A DNA stretch of 7,382 nucleotides from FEN-1297 sp046705645 (GTDB lineage Bacteria > Bacteroidota > Ignavibacteria > Ignavibacteriales > Ignavibacteriaceae). Where the stretch lies: positions 1-7,382 of the forward strand of contig JBJKQE010000220.1 in NCBI GenBank assembly GCA_046705645.1, written 5' to 3'. Of the stretch, positions 1-7,323 are shown one piece after another. Under the pieces are notes generated by a model. That model worked only from the letters and a program-made list of their open reading frames with translations. It was not told the origin of the DNA and did not search any database. Within the stretch, counting starts at the first letter, position 1, and each line of letters starts with the position of its first letter. Both the position numbers and the translations under genes were made by a program.

Positions 1-222
1 CCTGCCGATAAAATTATTAAGCTGAATGCATTGATAAAATCGTACTGTGAAGAAAAAAATATCCCATATGTTGACTACTATTCCAAAATGGTTGATGAAG
101 AAAAAGGTTTTGATAATAAGTATACAGAGGACGGGGTTCATCCGACATTGGCTGGCTATAAAGTAATGGATTCTTTAATTGAAAAAGAAATAAAAGCAGT
201 ATTAAATTTAAAAGTTAAATAA
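1..222 (+). CDS. SGNH/GDSL-type hydrolase, C-terminal fragment (5' end outside the window)
   Basis: The reading frame is open from base 1 to a TAA at 220-222 and gives 73 residues. No start is supported inside the window; a TTG at 31 is an ordinary Leu codon in the middle of the domain. The segment PYVDYYSKMVDEEKG followed by EDGVHPTLAGYKVM is the typical end of an SGNH/GDSL esterase-lipase domain. The DGVHP motif is block V, supplying the catalytic Asp and His that work with a Ser near the N-terminus (not visible here). Family members hydrolyse ester bonds of lipids or acetylated sugars, are often exported, and commonly have 200-260 residues, so roughly two thirds is missing. The substrate cannot be told from this part. 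A 153-bp gap separates it from the next gene, and I see no clear terminator in that gap. Confidence 0.88.
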   Translation, partial: PADKIIKLNALIKSYCEEKNIPYVDYYSKMVDEEKGFDNKYTEDGVHPTLAGYKVMDSLIEKEIKAVLNLKVK

Positions 223-375
223 CAGAATAATCTTAATGTGTAAGGTTTCATTATCTTTTTAAGTAAATATTAAATTAAGTGTTTTATTAAAGTTAGACGA
301 GTATTTGAAATATTTTTTTGAAGTATTTGCTTATATTTATTTCATAGACGATAAGAAAATTAAAGGGAACAATTT

Positions 376-1278
376 ATGCGGTTATTTAAAATAGCATTAC
401 CTCTTTTACTTTTCTACTTCTTTTTTCTGCCAATATCAGCTCCGGCTCATCCTGATTCATTAAAAGTAAAAATTGAAAAAATTATTGAAAAAGCCAGTGG
501 CAAAATTGGTGTGGCAGTCTTGGATATTGAAAACAAGTATACTTTGACGGTGAATAATAAAGTAAAATATCCTATGCAGAGCGTTTATAAATTCCCGTTA
601 GCATTAGCGGTTTTAAATCAAGTTGATAAAGGTAAATTATCCTTAAAACTGAAGATTCATCTGGATAAAACAAATCTTGGGGAAAATACATGGAGCCCGT
701 TAAGAGATAAGTACTCAAATGGGAACATAAATGTAACATTAGATGAAATTCTTAATTATACTGTATCTCAAAGCGATAACAATGGATGCGATATTTTATT
801 TAAATTAGTCGGCGGGACAAAAGCAGTTAATCGCTACATACATAATTTAGGAGTTAACAACATATCAATTGCTGCTACTGAAAAAGAAATGCATTCGGCT
901 TGGAATGTCCAATTTAAAAATTGGTGTTATCCTTCAGCTATGGCACTATTATTCTATAAATTTTATAATGGTGAAGTCCTTTCAAATGATAGTCGGAATT
1001 ATCTAATGAACATTATGATAAAAACAGTTACGGGAGCAAATAGAATTAAAGGCTTGTTACCGCAAGAGACAGTTGTTGCTCATAAAACAGGTACATCAGA
1101 TACAAACAAAGATGGTATAACAGCAGCAACAAATGATGCAGGAATTATAACACTTCCAAATGGACATCATATTATATTGGTAGTTTTTGTTTCTAATTCA
1201 AAAGATAATGATAAAACACGAAATGAAGTTATCGCAAAAATTAGCAAGGCTGTATGGGATTTTTATTCAGGATCATAA
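376..1278 (+). CDS. bla: Class A (subclass A2, VEB/PER-like) serine beta-lactamase
   Basis: A 300-residue secreted enzyme predicted to hydrolyse the beta-lactam ring in the periplasm. Residues 1-24 form a signal peptide with a hydrophobic core and an APA cleavage site before His25. There is no lipobox Cys, so it should be soluble. All class A motifs are present: S69-V-Y-K72 (Ambler S70xxK73), S133-D134-N135 (Ambler SDN 130-132), E169 in the omega loop (Ambler Glu166) and K237-T-G-T-S (Ambler KTG 234-236). Gln68 (Ambler 69) and His173 (Ambler 170, normally Asn) are features remembered for PER and VEB enzymes. PMQSVYKFPLALAVL, SDNNGCDILFKLVGG and AATNDAGIITLPNG also resemble VEB/PER blocks. Length matches the family. 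The start is preceded by AAAGGGA about 8 bases upstream. No integron, IS transposase or resistance partner is adjacent, so it looks like a resident chromosomal gene. Extended-spectrum activity is possible by analogy but not shown. The generic symbol is used because the exact allele family is unknown. Confidence 0.95.
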   Translation: MRLFKIALPLLLFYFFFLPISAPAHPDSLKVKIEKIIEKASGKIGVAVLDIENKYTLTVNNKVKYPMQSVYKFPLALAVLNQVDKGKLSLKLKIHLDKTNLGENTWSPLRDKYSNGNINVTLDEILNYTVSQSDNNGCDILFKLVGGTKAVNRYIHNLGVNNISIAATEKEMHSAWNVQFKNWCYPSAMALLFYKFYNGEVLSNDSRNYLMNIMIKTVTGANRIKGLLPQETVVAHKTGTSDTNKDGITAATNDAGIITLPNGHHIILVVFVSNSKDNDKTRNEVIAKISKAVWDFYSGS

Positions 1279-1289
1279 TATAATGCGAT

Positions 1290-1321
1290 AAGAAATAATC
1301 TTTAAATCTTTCTTTTTTTTT
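1290..1321 (+). terminator. Weak hairpin plus T-run after the beta-lactamase gene
   Basis: AAGAAA at 1290-1295 pairs with TTTCTT at 1309-1314 across a 13-base loop, and the right arm runs into a stretch of nine T (1313-1321). It lies 12 bases past the stop codon, where an intrinsic terminator is expected. The stem is short and has one G-C pair, so termination strength is doubtful. In such an AT-rich region a chance match is possible. Confidence 0.3.
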
Positions 1322-1502
1322 AATTCATTTTAGATAAATTAAATAAATGCTTAAAAAAGATTCACTCTTAAATTATTTGTTCTTTATCAACCTGATTATG
1401 ATTTATATCCCATAAAGCTAATACTTTTTATGTGCAAAATATCATATAACAAAATTATAGCTTGTGATAAGGTGAATTATTACTAATATTTACAAGCATA
1501 AA

Positions 1503-1862
1503 ATGAAGTTAAATTATCATAAATACCGGAAAGAATTTGCAGCAGTAATGCTGCTCTCATATCTCTTTTTAATATCACTTTCTATTTGTCATTACCACCA
1601 TGTTGATATTATTGAAGGCAATTATTCGTTGGAAAACGGATGTGCGGGGACTGATTCAAACCCTTTTGATAAATTAATTGATTCCACACATGAATGTATG
1701 ATCCAGCAGTTTGCTCACACAGTACTGGATTATAACCACATAAAAGTTTTTAACTTTGTTCAAAATACCGGCGAACAAGAATTTTCTATTAAAGAAATTA
1801 ATCAGCATCCTTTAGATTCACATTATGACAGCAATCCCCATAGAGGACCTCCCTTAATTTAA
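1503..1862 (+). CDS. Small His-rich exported protein of unknown function, upstream of a TonB receptor
   Basis: I cannot assign this 119-residue protein to a named family with certainty. Residues 1-11 are basic, 12-28 form one hydrophobic segment (signal peptide or anchor), and this ends at C29-H-Y-H-H33. A lipoprotein is unlikely because the residue before Cys29 is Ile. The exported part carries ten His in the whole protein (6, 30, 32, 33, 63, 72, 79, 102, 107, 113) and three Cys (29, 47, 65). STHEC at 61-65 and AHT at 71-73 give a possible H-x-C...H metal site. The protein ends in PHRGPPLI; from memory, small Bacteroidota proteins ending in R-A/G-P-P and placed before TonB receptors share this plan with His/Cys clusters. 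The receptor at 2118 follows 255 bp downstream on the same strand. A role in metal sensing or handling at the cell envelope is inference only. The ATG has no clear Shine-Dalgarno sequence, which is common in this group, and no in-frame alternative looks better. Confidence 0.7.
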   Translation: MKLNYHKYRKEFAAVMLLSYLFLISLSICHYHHVDIIEGNYSLENGCAGTDSNPFDKLIDSTHECMIQQFAHTVLDYNHIKVFNFVQNTGEQEFSIKEINQHPLDSHYDSNPHRGPPLI

Positions 1863-1878
1863 AACCTTGCAAAAGGTT
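1863..1878 (+). other. Hairpin with GCAA tetraloop directly after the small His-rich gene
   Basis: AACCTT (1863-1868) and AAGGTT (1873-1878) are a perfect 6-bp inverted repeat around GCAA, a GNRA-type tetraloop. It begins at the first base after the TAA. A run of five T follows 8 bases downstream (1887-1891), so it may be a weak terminator or an mRNA 3'-end stabiliser. Two G-C pairs make the stem modest. Confidence 0.35.
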
Positions 1879-1961
1879 CCATACACTTTTTAATAATATT
1901 TAAAATTACGGAAATAATTTTATCCGGATCTCGTTAATTGTAGCTCAGTGTTTTGTATTCT

Positions 1962-1981
1962 GAATAATTCAAAAATTATTC
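1962..1981. other. Perfect 8-bp palindromic hairpin in the gap before the first TonB receptor
   Basis: GAATAATT (1962-1969), loop CAAA and AATTATTC (1974-1981) form a perfect inverted repeat. It sits 136 bp upstream of the receptor start at 2118. It could be an operator for a dimeric regulator or an RNA hairpin. It has no following T-run, so terminator use is unlikely. The arms contain a single G-C pair each, so coincidence in AT-rich DNA must be considered. Beyond this and the GCAA hairpin I see no riboswitch consensus in 1863-2117. Confidence 0.3.
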
Positions 1982-2117
1982 TATTGAAGTCTAATTTTCG
2001 GGCTTTAACAATTGGTATCGACGCATAGACATATTACGTCATGACTGTGTTTGGAATTAAAGATTATTTCTATTAGAGCGTTTTTAGTTAATAATAATTA
2101 AAGTAGGAGTTTTATTA

Positions 2118-4502
2118 ATGTTACCAATTTTCAAATTGAAAAATAATTTATTTAAAATGTGCTTGATAGTATTAATACTTAGTTGTGCTATAAACAGCTA
2201 TGCTTCAAAAATAAAAAAGAATGAGAATAAAAAAGAAAACACGATCAATTATAAAGTTACAGTTATAGATTCTGCGCAAGGTACTCCTCTGGAACTAGTT
2301 ACCTTAATATTAAAGCAAGGCGATAAAATAATAAATATTCGTGAAACCAATTATTTCGGCGTCGGATTATTCACCGATATTGAAACCGGCAATTATATCT
2401 TACATGCTCAATATATCGGTTATAAAACTTCGGATATTCCAGTAATTATAGACAGGCATCATAATAACATTAAAATTAAACTACAGCAAAGTGCAATTGG
2501 TCTTAGTGAAGTAGTAGTAACAGGTAAAAAGATAAATCAGGTTTCTAATTATATGGATATTAGAACGGGAATAAAAACATTCGAATTGCAATCTTTTCAT
2601 CCTGCTCCGGAAGCTAGAATGACAACTGTAATTCAGGAAAACTTAGTAGGTGCTGTTAGAGCTCCAACCGGCGAAGTCCATATTCGCGGGCAGCATGGAG
2701 AATACTCATATCTTATTGACGGCATACCAATTCCGCTTGGAGTTTTCGGAGGATTGAACGAAGTTGTAGATCCCAGCGTAATAAAAAATATATCTTTTTA
2801 TACCGGAGGATTTCCCGCTGAATACGGTGGGCAGATAGCTGCAATTATAGATGTTAGAACCCAAGTTCCTCCAGGTAAATTTCATTTAGATCTTTCATCT
2901 TACGGCGGAAGTTATCTTACATCAAATAATGAAGGTTTAGGTTCAAAAGTCGGAACCGTTAAAGCTCTAAATTCCAACGGACAAAGTATCTCAATTAGTA
3001 ATCATATTGATAACTTCGGTTATTTCTTTTCCGGTTCAAGGGATGAAACCGATCGAAGGGTTGACCAGCCGGTTACCAAGTTATTTAACGATCATGGCTT
3101 TGATTATTTTGCTTACGGCAAGTTGGATTATTTTTTAAGCGATAATGATTTTCTTACTGCTAATCTCAACTACAGTTCTACACAAACTCAAATCCCATTC
3201 GATCCGTTAGAAGGTATTAATTATGATACACAGGGCAGCTATAATTCTTTTCAGACACTTTCATATTATCATACAATTTCAAATTTAACCGATAACTCAA
3301 GTAATATATTTGCCGGTTTATATGTCAGACAAGGAGGATTAAAATTCAATACAAGTCCGCTAGATCAAACCTTGCAGCATATTGGTACAGATTCAACAAC
3401 CGGCTACAGGGTAAATCAAAATAGAAGCTTTGTCTCTTATGGAACCAGGTTTAAATATTATGATGAATTATCACATCATTTCGCTTATGCTTTAGGATTA
3501 GAATTTAGCGCTACAAACGGCAAAGAAAAATTTAATTTTTTGGATCTTAATAATAACGGACCAATTACCAATGATAATTTTACAGGGTCTGACTTTGCGC
3601 TTTTTGCTCAATCAAACATTCATCCTTTTGAATGGACGAGAATTGAAACCGGATTGCGATATGATCAGCATATAGCTCCCATAATTAATCTTCAAACTCA
3701 AGTGGAACCGAGATTTAAAATTAGCTTTTTCCCGGATGATTTTACAACTTTTTATTTAAGTTATGATAGGCTTTTCATTCCGACAAATATTGAAGGCTTG
3801 TCTTCAATTGCGACAGTTATTGGTGATTCGGCTTCAGCTACCTTTCCGGAAAAAGATAATTTATATGAAGGCGGAATTATTCATAATTTTCTAAACGGCT
3901 TTACTACTAAGCTGGATTATTTCTATAAAGAATCTACGCCAGGTTTAGATGATGAAACATTAGGCTCCAGTACAATTAGAGTAAATGTAAATATAAATCG
4001 TGTTATTGTTAGAGGAATAGAGCTAAGTTTAAATTATGGTGACCCCGACAATCCATTTTCCGGTTATTTAAATGCTTCACTTTTACATGCATTTGGAATC
4101 GGACCTGTTTCAGGCGGTTTTATTCCGGCAAATAATTCAACCGCTCCTTTTGATCTTGATCATGACCAAAGACTTTCTGTTGTGGCAGGATTAAATTATC
4201 AGCCTTCAAACTGGTTTATAAATCTAGTTGGTATCTATGGCTCTGGTTTGTCAAATGGTAATGATATTGCGTTCAAAACAGGGCTTTTTGATTTTAACCA
4301 GGCAGCGCATACAACACCTGCATGGATATTTAATTTGTCCGGCGGTCACACCTTCCGGCTGGGAAACAGTGCTTCATTAGAGCCGTCTCTTACTATTACA
4401 AATTTATTAGATCATTCACATTTACTTAAAGGAGCTTTCTTCAGCGGAGCAAGCTTTGAAGCGAGAAGGAATGTGGTATTTAAAATTGAATATCATATTT
4501 AA
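2118..4502 (+). CDS. TonB-dependent outer-membrane receptor with carboxypeptidase D-like N-terminal domain
   Basis: A 794-residue outer-membrane transporter predicted to import a ligand using TonB/ExbBD energy. Residues 1-29 are a signal peptide (hydrophobic core 14-28, cleavage near SYA/S). A Lys-rich stretch follows at 31-40, then a carboxypeptidase D regulatory-like beta-sandwich at about 45-122 (GTPLELVTLILK, GNYILHAQYIGYK). The linker LSEVVVTGKK is at 129-138, and the plug runs to about 250, with VHIRGQHGEYSYLIDGIPIP at 187-206 and TGGFPAEYGGQIAAIIDVR at 229-247. The rest is a beta-barrel of about 540 residues, including the late-barrel DLDHDQR (679-685) and a final TNLLDHSH strand region. 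Start choice is firm: AGGAG at 2105-2109 lies 8 bases before the ATG. The last residue is Ile (KIEYHI) rather than the usual terminal Phe/Trp. The ligand is unknown; the upstream His-rich gene hints at metal or a metal chelate, which is inference. No SusD-like partner is present, arguing against a glycan SusCD pair. Confidence 0.93.
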   Translation: MLPIFKLKNNLFKMCLIVLILSCAINSYASKIKKNENKKENTINYKVTVIDSAQGTPLELVTLILKQGDKIINIRETNYFGVGLFTDIETGNYILHAQYIGYKTSDIPVIIDRHHNNIKIKLQQSAIGLSEVVVTGKKINQVSNYMDIRTGIKTFELQSFHPAPEARMTTVIQENLVGAVRAPTGEVHIRGQHGEYSYLIDGIPIPLGVFGGLNEVVDPSVIKNISFYTGGFPAEYGGQIAAIIDVRTQVPPGKFHLDLSSYGGSYLTSNNEGLGSKVGTVKALNSNGQSISISNHIDNFGYFFSGSRDETDRRVDQPVTKLFNDHGFDYFAYGKLDYFLSDNDFLTANLNYSSTQTQIPFDPLEGINYDTQGSYNSFQTLSYYHTISNLTDNSSNIFAGLYVRQGGLKFNTSPLDQTLQHIGTDSTTGYRVNQNRSFVSYGTRFKYYDELSHHFAYALGLEFSATNGKEKFNFLDLNNNGPITNDNFTGSDFALFAQSNIHPFEWTRIETGLRYDQHIAPIINLQTQVEPRFKISFFPDDFTTFYLSYDRLFIPTNIEGLSSIATVIGDSASATFPEKDNLYEGGIIHNFLNGFTTKLDYFYKESTPGLDDETLGSSTIRVNVNINRVIVRGIELSLNYGDPDNPFSGYLNASLLHAFGIGPVSGGFIPANNSTAPFDLDHDQRLSVVAGLNYQPSNWFINLVGIYGSGLSNGNDIAFKTGLFDFNQAAHTTPAWIFNLSGGHTFRLGNSASLEPSLTITNLLDHSHLLKGAFFSGASFEARRNVVFKIEYHI

Positions 4503-4523
4503 TATGTTTTATTTATTATAAAG

Positions 4524-4621
4524 TGTCTCAAAAGTAATATTTTTCTGAAAGATAGAACACTGATAACTCAGATTTGAACTGATTTTCACGGATTTTTAAA
4601 TAGATAATTACTTTTGAGACA
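4524..4621. repeat. 98-bp element with perfect 15-bp terminal inverted repeats (MITE-like or IS remnant)
   Basis: TGTCTCAAAAGTAAT at 4524-4538 is the exact reverse complement of 4607-4621. The pairing stops cleanly on both sides. The 68-bp interior has no coding potential. Read on the - strand, the right end continues outward as GAGGCTGTCTCAAAA, which from memory resembles terminal repeats of some IS elements (IS1182-like); this is not verified. No target-site duplication is visible next to the arms (flanks TATAAAG and GCCTCTT). It lies 21 bp after the first receptor's stop codon, so when transcribed it could also fold into a long hairpin that separates the two receptor genes. Either reading is possible; the inverted repeat itself is certain. 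Confidence 0.7.
4558..4596 (+). repeat. Degenerate 10-bp tandem repeat inside the inverted-repeat element
   Basis: Four consecutive units are CACTGATAA, CTCAGATTTG, AACTGATTTT and CACGGATTTT. The shared GAT core falls at 4562, 4571, 4581 and 4591, that is with 9-10 bp phasing, close to one helical turn. From memory, intergenic repeats of the type CACGGATTTT/CACAGATTT occur in many Bacteroidota and other genomes. This would be a degenerate member, and I have not been able to compare copies. Confidence 0.5.
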
Positions 4622-4622
4622 G

Positions 4623-4664
4623 CCTCTTTTCATTATTTGAAAATAATTACTACAAAATAAGAGG
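4623..4664. other. Nested palindrome upstream of the second TonB receptor
   Basis: An outer pair CCTCTT (4623-4628) / AAGAGG (4659-4664) encloses a perfect inner hairpin ATTATT-TGAA-AATAAT (4632-4647). It abuts the inverted-repeat element. A cruciform, operator or RNA fold is possible, but the AT-rich inner arms may be chance. Confidence 0.3.
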
Positions 4665-4695
4665 AAATATAACGTCGCTTTTTTACCTACTAAAA

Positions 4696-4703
4696 TAATT
4701 TTG
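4696..4703 (+). promoter_or_regulatory. Candidate Bacteroidota-type -7 box for the second TonB receptor
   Basis: TAATTTTG matches the known Bacteroidota -7 consensus TAnnTTTG at every fixed position. It would place transcription start near 4710 and leave a 5' leader of about 38 bases before the ATG at 4748. The expected -33 TTTG is not visible about 19-21 bases upstream (the region reads ATAACGTCGC), so the promoter call rests on one element. Confidence 0.4.
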
Positions 4704-4747
4704 TTTCTAAAACAGTACAAGGGGCCAAAATTAGAAATTCATTTTAT

Positions 4748-7144
4748 ATGGAATCCGTAAAATATGTTTTATTGTCATTCATCCGTTTTAAACTCATTTT
4801 AGGATTAATATTAATTCTTACCTTAAACGTAAGAGGACAAAATGAATATATTACGGTAAAAGGGCATGTAGAAGATGCAAATACAGGCAATCCTCTAATA
4901 GGCGTAAATATCTCTGTTCTAAAAGCTCATATAGGCACTACAACAGACAGCCTCGGGAATTATATCCTAAAATTGAATGCCGGTAAATATGGCATTACCT
5001 TTAGCTGTGTCGGCTACAAAACAATTATTAAAAATGTAAATGTTAACGGGTGGGAATCTAATGTTGCAGTAGATGTTTCTCTAAAGCCCAATGTTTATGT
5101 TATGAAAGATGTAACCGTAAATGCAGATAAGATATCTAACAACTTAACTCTCGACACATTGAAGGCTAAAGATATTCAAAACATTCCAAATGTTTTTTCA
5201 AATATTTTAAGCAGCATAAAATTTTTACCAGGCGTTACATCAAATAATGAGCTGTCCAGCACATATAATGTAAGGGGCGGCAGTTTCAACGAAAACTTAA
5301 TTTACCTGAACGGTTTTGAGATTTATCAGCCATACCTTATACAGGAGGGAATTGAAGAAAGTCAATCTATTGTTAATGAAAACATGGTCAGCAGCATGGA
5401 ATTCTACCATGGGGCATTCCCGGTTAATTTTGGTGATAAAATGTCTTCCGCACTCGCAATAAATTATTATACGCAAGAGGATCCGAAACTCGGCGGTGAA
5501 ATAAATGCTGACTTGTTTAACATGGGTCTGACGCTTCATGATAAAACTGGAAACTTTAATTGGAGAACAGGCATTCGATATGCTTATCCCTATTTGTTTG
5601 ACAAAGCTTTAATTCAATCAAAGGGACAGTATAAACCCAATTTTAATGATTTCCAATTTTTCGGCTCTTATAACATGCCTAATAAATCCGAATTTCAATT
5701 ATTGTTTTTAACAGCTAGAAATAATTTTGATTTAACTCCTCAAAGCTGGTTTGGAAATTTTCAAACGGCACCATTTGTTGTTAAACAGGTAACTTTAGAG
5801 TTCAGCGGGCAAAATTCATATAACTATAATACCAATTTGTTAGGATTAAAATTCTTAACTCCTTTAAGTGAAAATTCCAATATATCTGCATCAATTAGTT
5901 ATTACTCCGATAAAGAATTATATAACAAAAATTTATCTTATGATGTTTATTATTCGGATGACGGTTATCATCCGTATGAAAATATGCAGTATATTGAGAC
6001 AGGAAATGAATTTGCCGACAATTATCTTAACACCAAAAGGCTGGAACTTAAATCCGATTATAGATTAAAATATAAAATTCATAATATCATTGTCGGAACA
6101 ACTTTAAGATATTCAAAAATGGAAAGTTCACTTATTGAATCAACTAATTTTACCGGTGCCGACTCAGTCTTAAATTTTTCCGGTAATTCAAACCAGAAAT
6201 TAAATGTTAATTTTAATTCTATGGCTGCTTATATCGAAGATAATATTTTCTTAAACGACAAATTAAATGCAAATGCCGGTTTAAGGGTTCTGAAATATTA
6301 TTTTAATAATCAGTTATTATTCAGCCCGCGGGCAAGCATAACGTACAAACCGGATCCGTTAAATTCTTTTTATTTTGCATGCGGATATTATTTTCAGCCG
6401 CCATACTTTTATGAATCCTGGGATAAGAATATAAATACGGCAAAATCTCTGCTTGCACAAGAAGATATTCAATATAATCTGAACTGGGAAAATCATTTTA
6501 AAAAAAATGCAAAATTTACTGTGGAATTATATTATAAGGATTTAAGACGATTGATACCATACTATATTAAGGATTTAAATTTGGTTTATGGAGATAAAAA
6601 TAACTATAAAGGATATGCATACGGATTAGACTTACAATATGAAGGGGAATTAAGTCAGGATTTGGAAACTTGGATAGGTTATAGTTATTTGAATGCGGAA
6701 GAAAAAGAAACACCGGGGAATTTCCCTTATGTAAAGAGTCCGTTCGGCCAGTCGCATACAATAAGGATATTTCTTCAGGATGAGGCAAAGAAACACAAAA
6801 ATTTTCAAGTTCACGTATTATTTCTTTTCGGTACGGGATTTTTCTATAATCCGATGCAAAGCGTTCCGGCTTCAACACCTGGTTCATACCAGATTGTACC
6901 AGATTATAACGTGACGGAAGTATACCCGTTTTTCATGAGAGTGGATATGGGACTAACATTTAAGTTTAATATATTAACAGAGAAAGAAATTATATTTACT
7001 GTTGACGTCCTTAATGTATTTAATAACTATAATATTACTTCTTATTCATGGTATCATGTTCTTCCTCAAGTAAAGCAGCCTGTGCCTGTTGCCAACATTC
7101 TCTCGCCAAGATTTTTTAATGTAGGTTTCAAGTTTAACTTTTAG
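4748..7144 (+). CDS. TonB-dependent outer-membrane receptor with carboxypeptidase D-like N-terminal domain (second, distinct)
   Basis: A 798-residue outer-membrane receptor predicted to take up an unknown ligand with TonB energy. Residues 1-31 are a long signal peptide (core 16-28, LNVRGQ near the cut). A carboxypeptidase D regulatory-like domain spans about 35-113 (NPLIGVNISV, GTTTDSLGNYILKL). The linker VMKDVTVNADK follows at 118-128, then a plug to about 242 with LPGV at 160-163, YNVRGGSFNENLIYLNGFEI at 173-192 and FYHGAFPVNFGDKMSSALAI at 219-238. The remaining 550 or so residues are the barrel, ending in VDVLNVFNNYNI and a terminal Phe (FKFNF), the usual outer-membrane assembly signal. 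The plug sequence differs clearly from that of the receptor at 2118, so this is not a recent duplicate. The start is the only ATG between the upstream stop at 4691 and the signal peptide. No Shine-Dalgarno sequence is in position; AAGGGG is about 23 bases away. No SusD-like or other partner gene is adjacent, so it seems to stand alone. Confidence 0.93.
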   Translation: MESVKYVLLSFIRFKLILGLILILTLNVRGQNEYITVKGHVEDANTGNPLIGVNISVLKAHIGTTTDSLGNYILKLNAGKYGITFSCVGYKTIIKNVNVNGWESNVAVDVSLKPNVYVMKDVTVNADKISNNLTLDTLKAKDIQNIPNVFSNILSSIKFLPGVTSNNELSSTYNVRGGSFNENLIYLNGFEIYQPYLIQEGIEESQSIVNENMVSSMEFYHGAFPVNFGDKMSSALAINYYTQEDPKLGGEINADLFNMGLTLHDKTGNFNWRTGIRYAYPYLFDKALIQSKGQYKPNFNDFQFFGSYNMPNKSEFQLLFLTARNNFDLTPQSWFGNFQTAPFVVKQVTLEFSGQNSYNYNTNLLGLKFLTPLSENSNISASISYYSDKELYNKNLSYDVYYSDDGYHPYENMQYIETGNEFADNYLNTKRLELKSDYRLKYKIHNIIVGTTLRYSKMESSLIESTNFTGADSVLNFSGNSNQKLNVNFNSMAAYIEDNIFLNDKLNANAGLRVLKYYFNNQLLFSPRASITYKPDPLNSFYFACGYYFQPPYFYESWDKNINTAKSLLAQEDIQYNLNWENHFKKNAKFTVELYYKDLRRLIPYYIKDLNLVYGDKNNYKGYAYGLDLQYEGELSQDLETWIGYSYLNAEEKETPGNFPYVKSPFGQSHTIRIFLQDEAKKHKNFQVHVLFLFGTGFFYNPMQSVPASTPGSYQIVPDYNVTEVYPFFMRVDMGLTFKFNILTEKEIIFTVDVLNVFNNYNITSYSWYHVLPQVKQPVPVANILSPRFFNVGFKFNF

Positions 7145-7323
7145 TGAATAAATTGGACAAAAGCTTAGTTCAAATATTTGCTGCTGATAGGATTCATATT
7201 AAGTTTGCAACTAGTTCAAGAGATGTTGTTAAAATGATTCACTTAAAAATTCATTATTGTTAAGTAAATAATAATTTATTTCATTTTTATGAATTTTAGA
7301 TTAATTAACTGAAGTTACGCAAT

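Noticed and set aside
301..345. Possible promoter upstream of the beta-lactamase (TTTG at 304-307, TATATTTA at 332-339).
   Set aside because: The 24-base spacing is too long and the second box lacks the final G, so it does not meet the Bacteroidota consensus.
1940..1951. TGTAGCTCAGTG resembles the D-arm region of a tRNA gene.
   Set aside because: No T-arm (GGTTCGAATC-like), anticodon arm or acceptor stem can be found around it, so it is a chance match.
5297..5539. Open frame of 80 codons on the - strand.
   Set aside because: It lies wholly inside the plug region of the second TonB receptor and has no family resemblance; it is a shadow frame.
5868..6068. Open frame of 66 codons on the + strand in another phase.
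   Set aside because: It is fully inside the second receptor gene and has a low-complexity Ile/Met/Lys composition typical of off-frame AT-rich DNA.
6567..6887. Open frame of 106 codons on the - strand.
   Set aside because: It lies inside the barrel region of the second receptor, which is clearly the coding strand, and its translation has no recognisable features.
2118..7144. Idea that the two receptors are a SusC-like pair or a recent tandem duplication.
   Set aside because: Neither has an adjacent SusD-like lipoprotein gene, both are shorter than typical SusC proteins, and their plug sequences differ strongly.
7144..7263. A 39-codon frame starting with GTG that overlaps the stop of the second receptor by one base.
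   Set aside because: There is no Shine-Dalgarno sequence, no recognisable domain or signal sequence, and a frame of this length is expected by chance in the gap.
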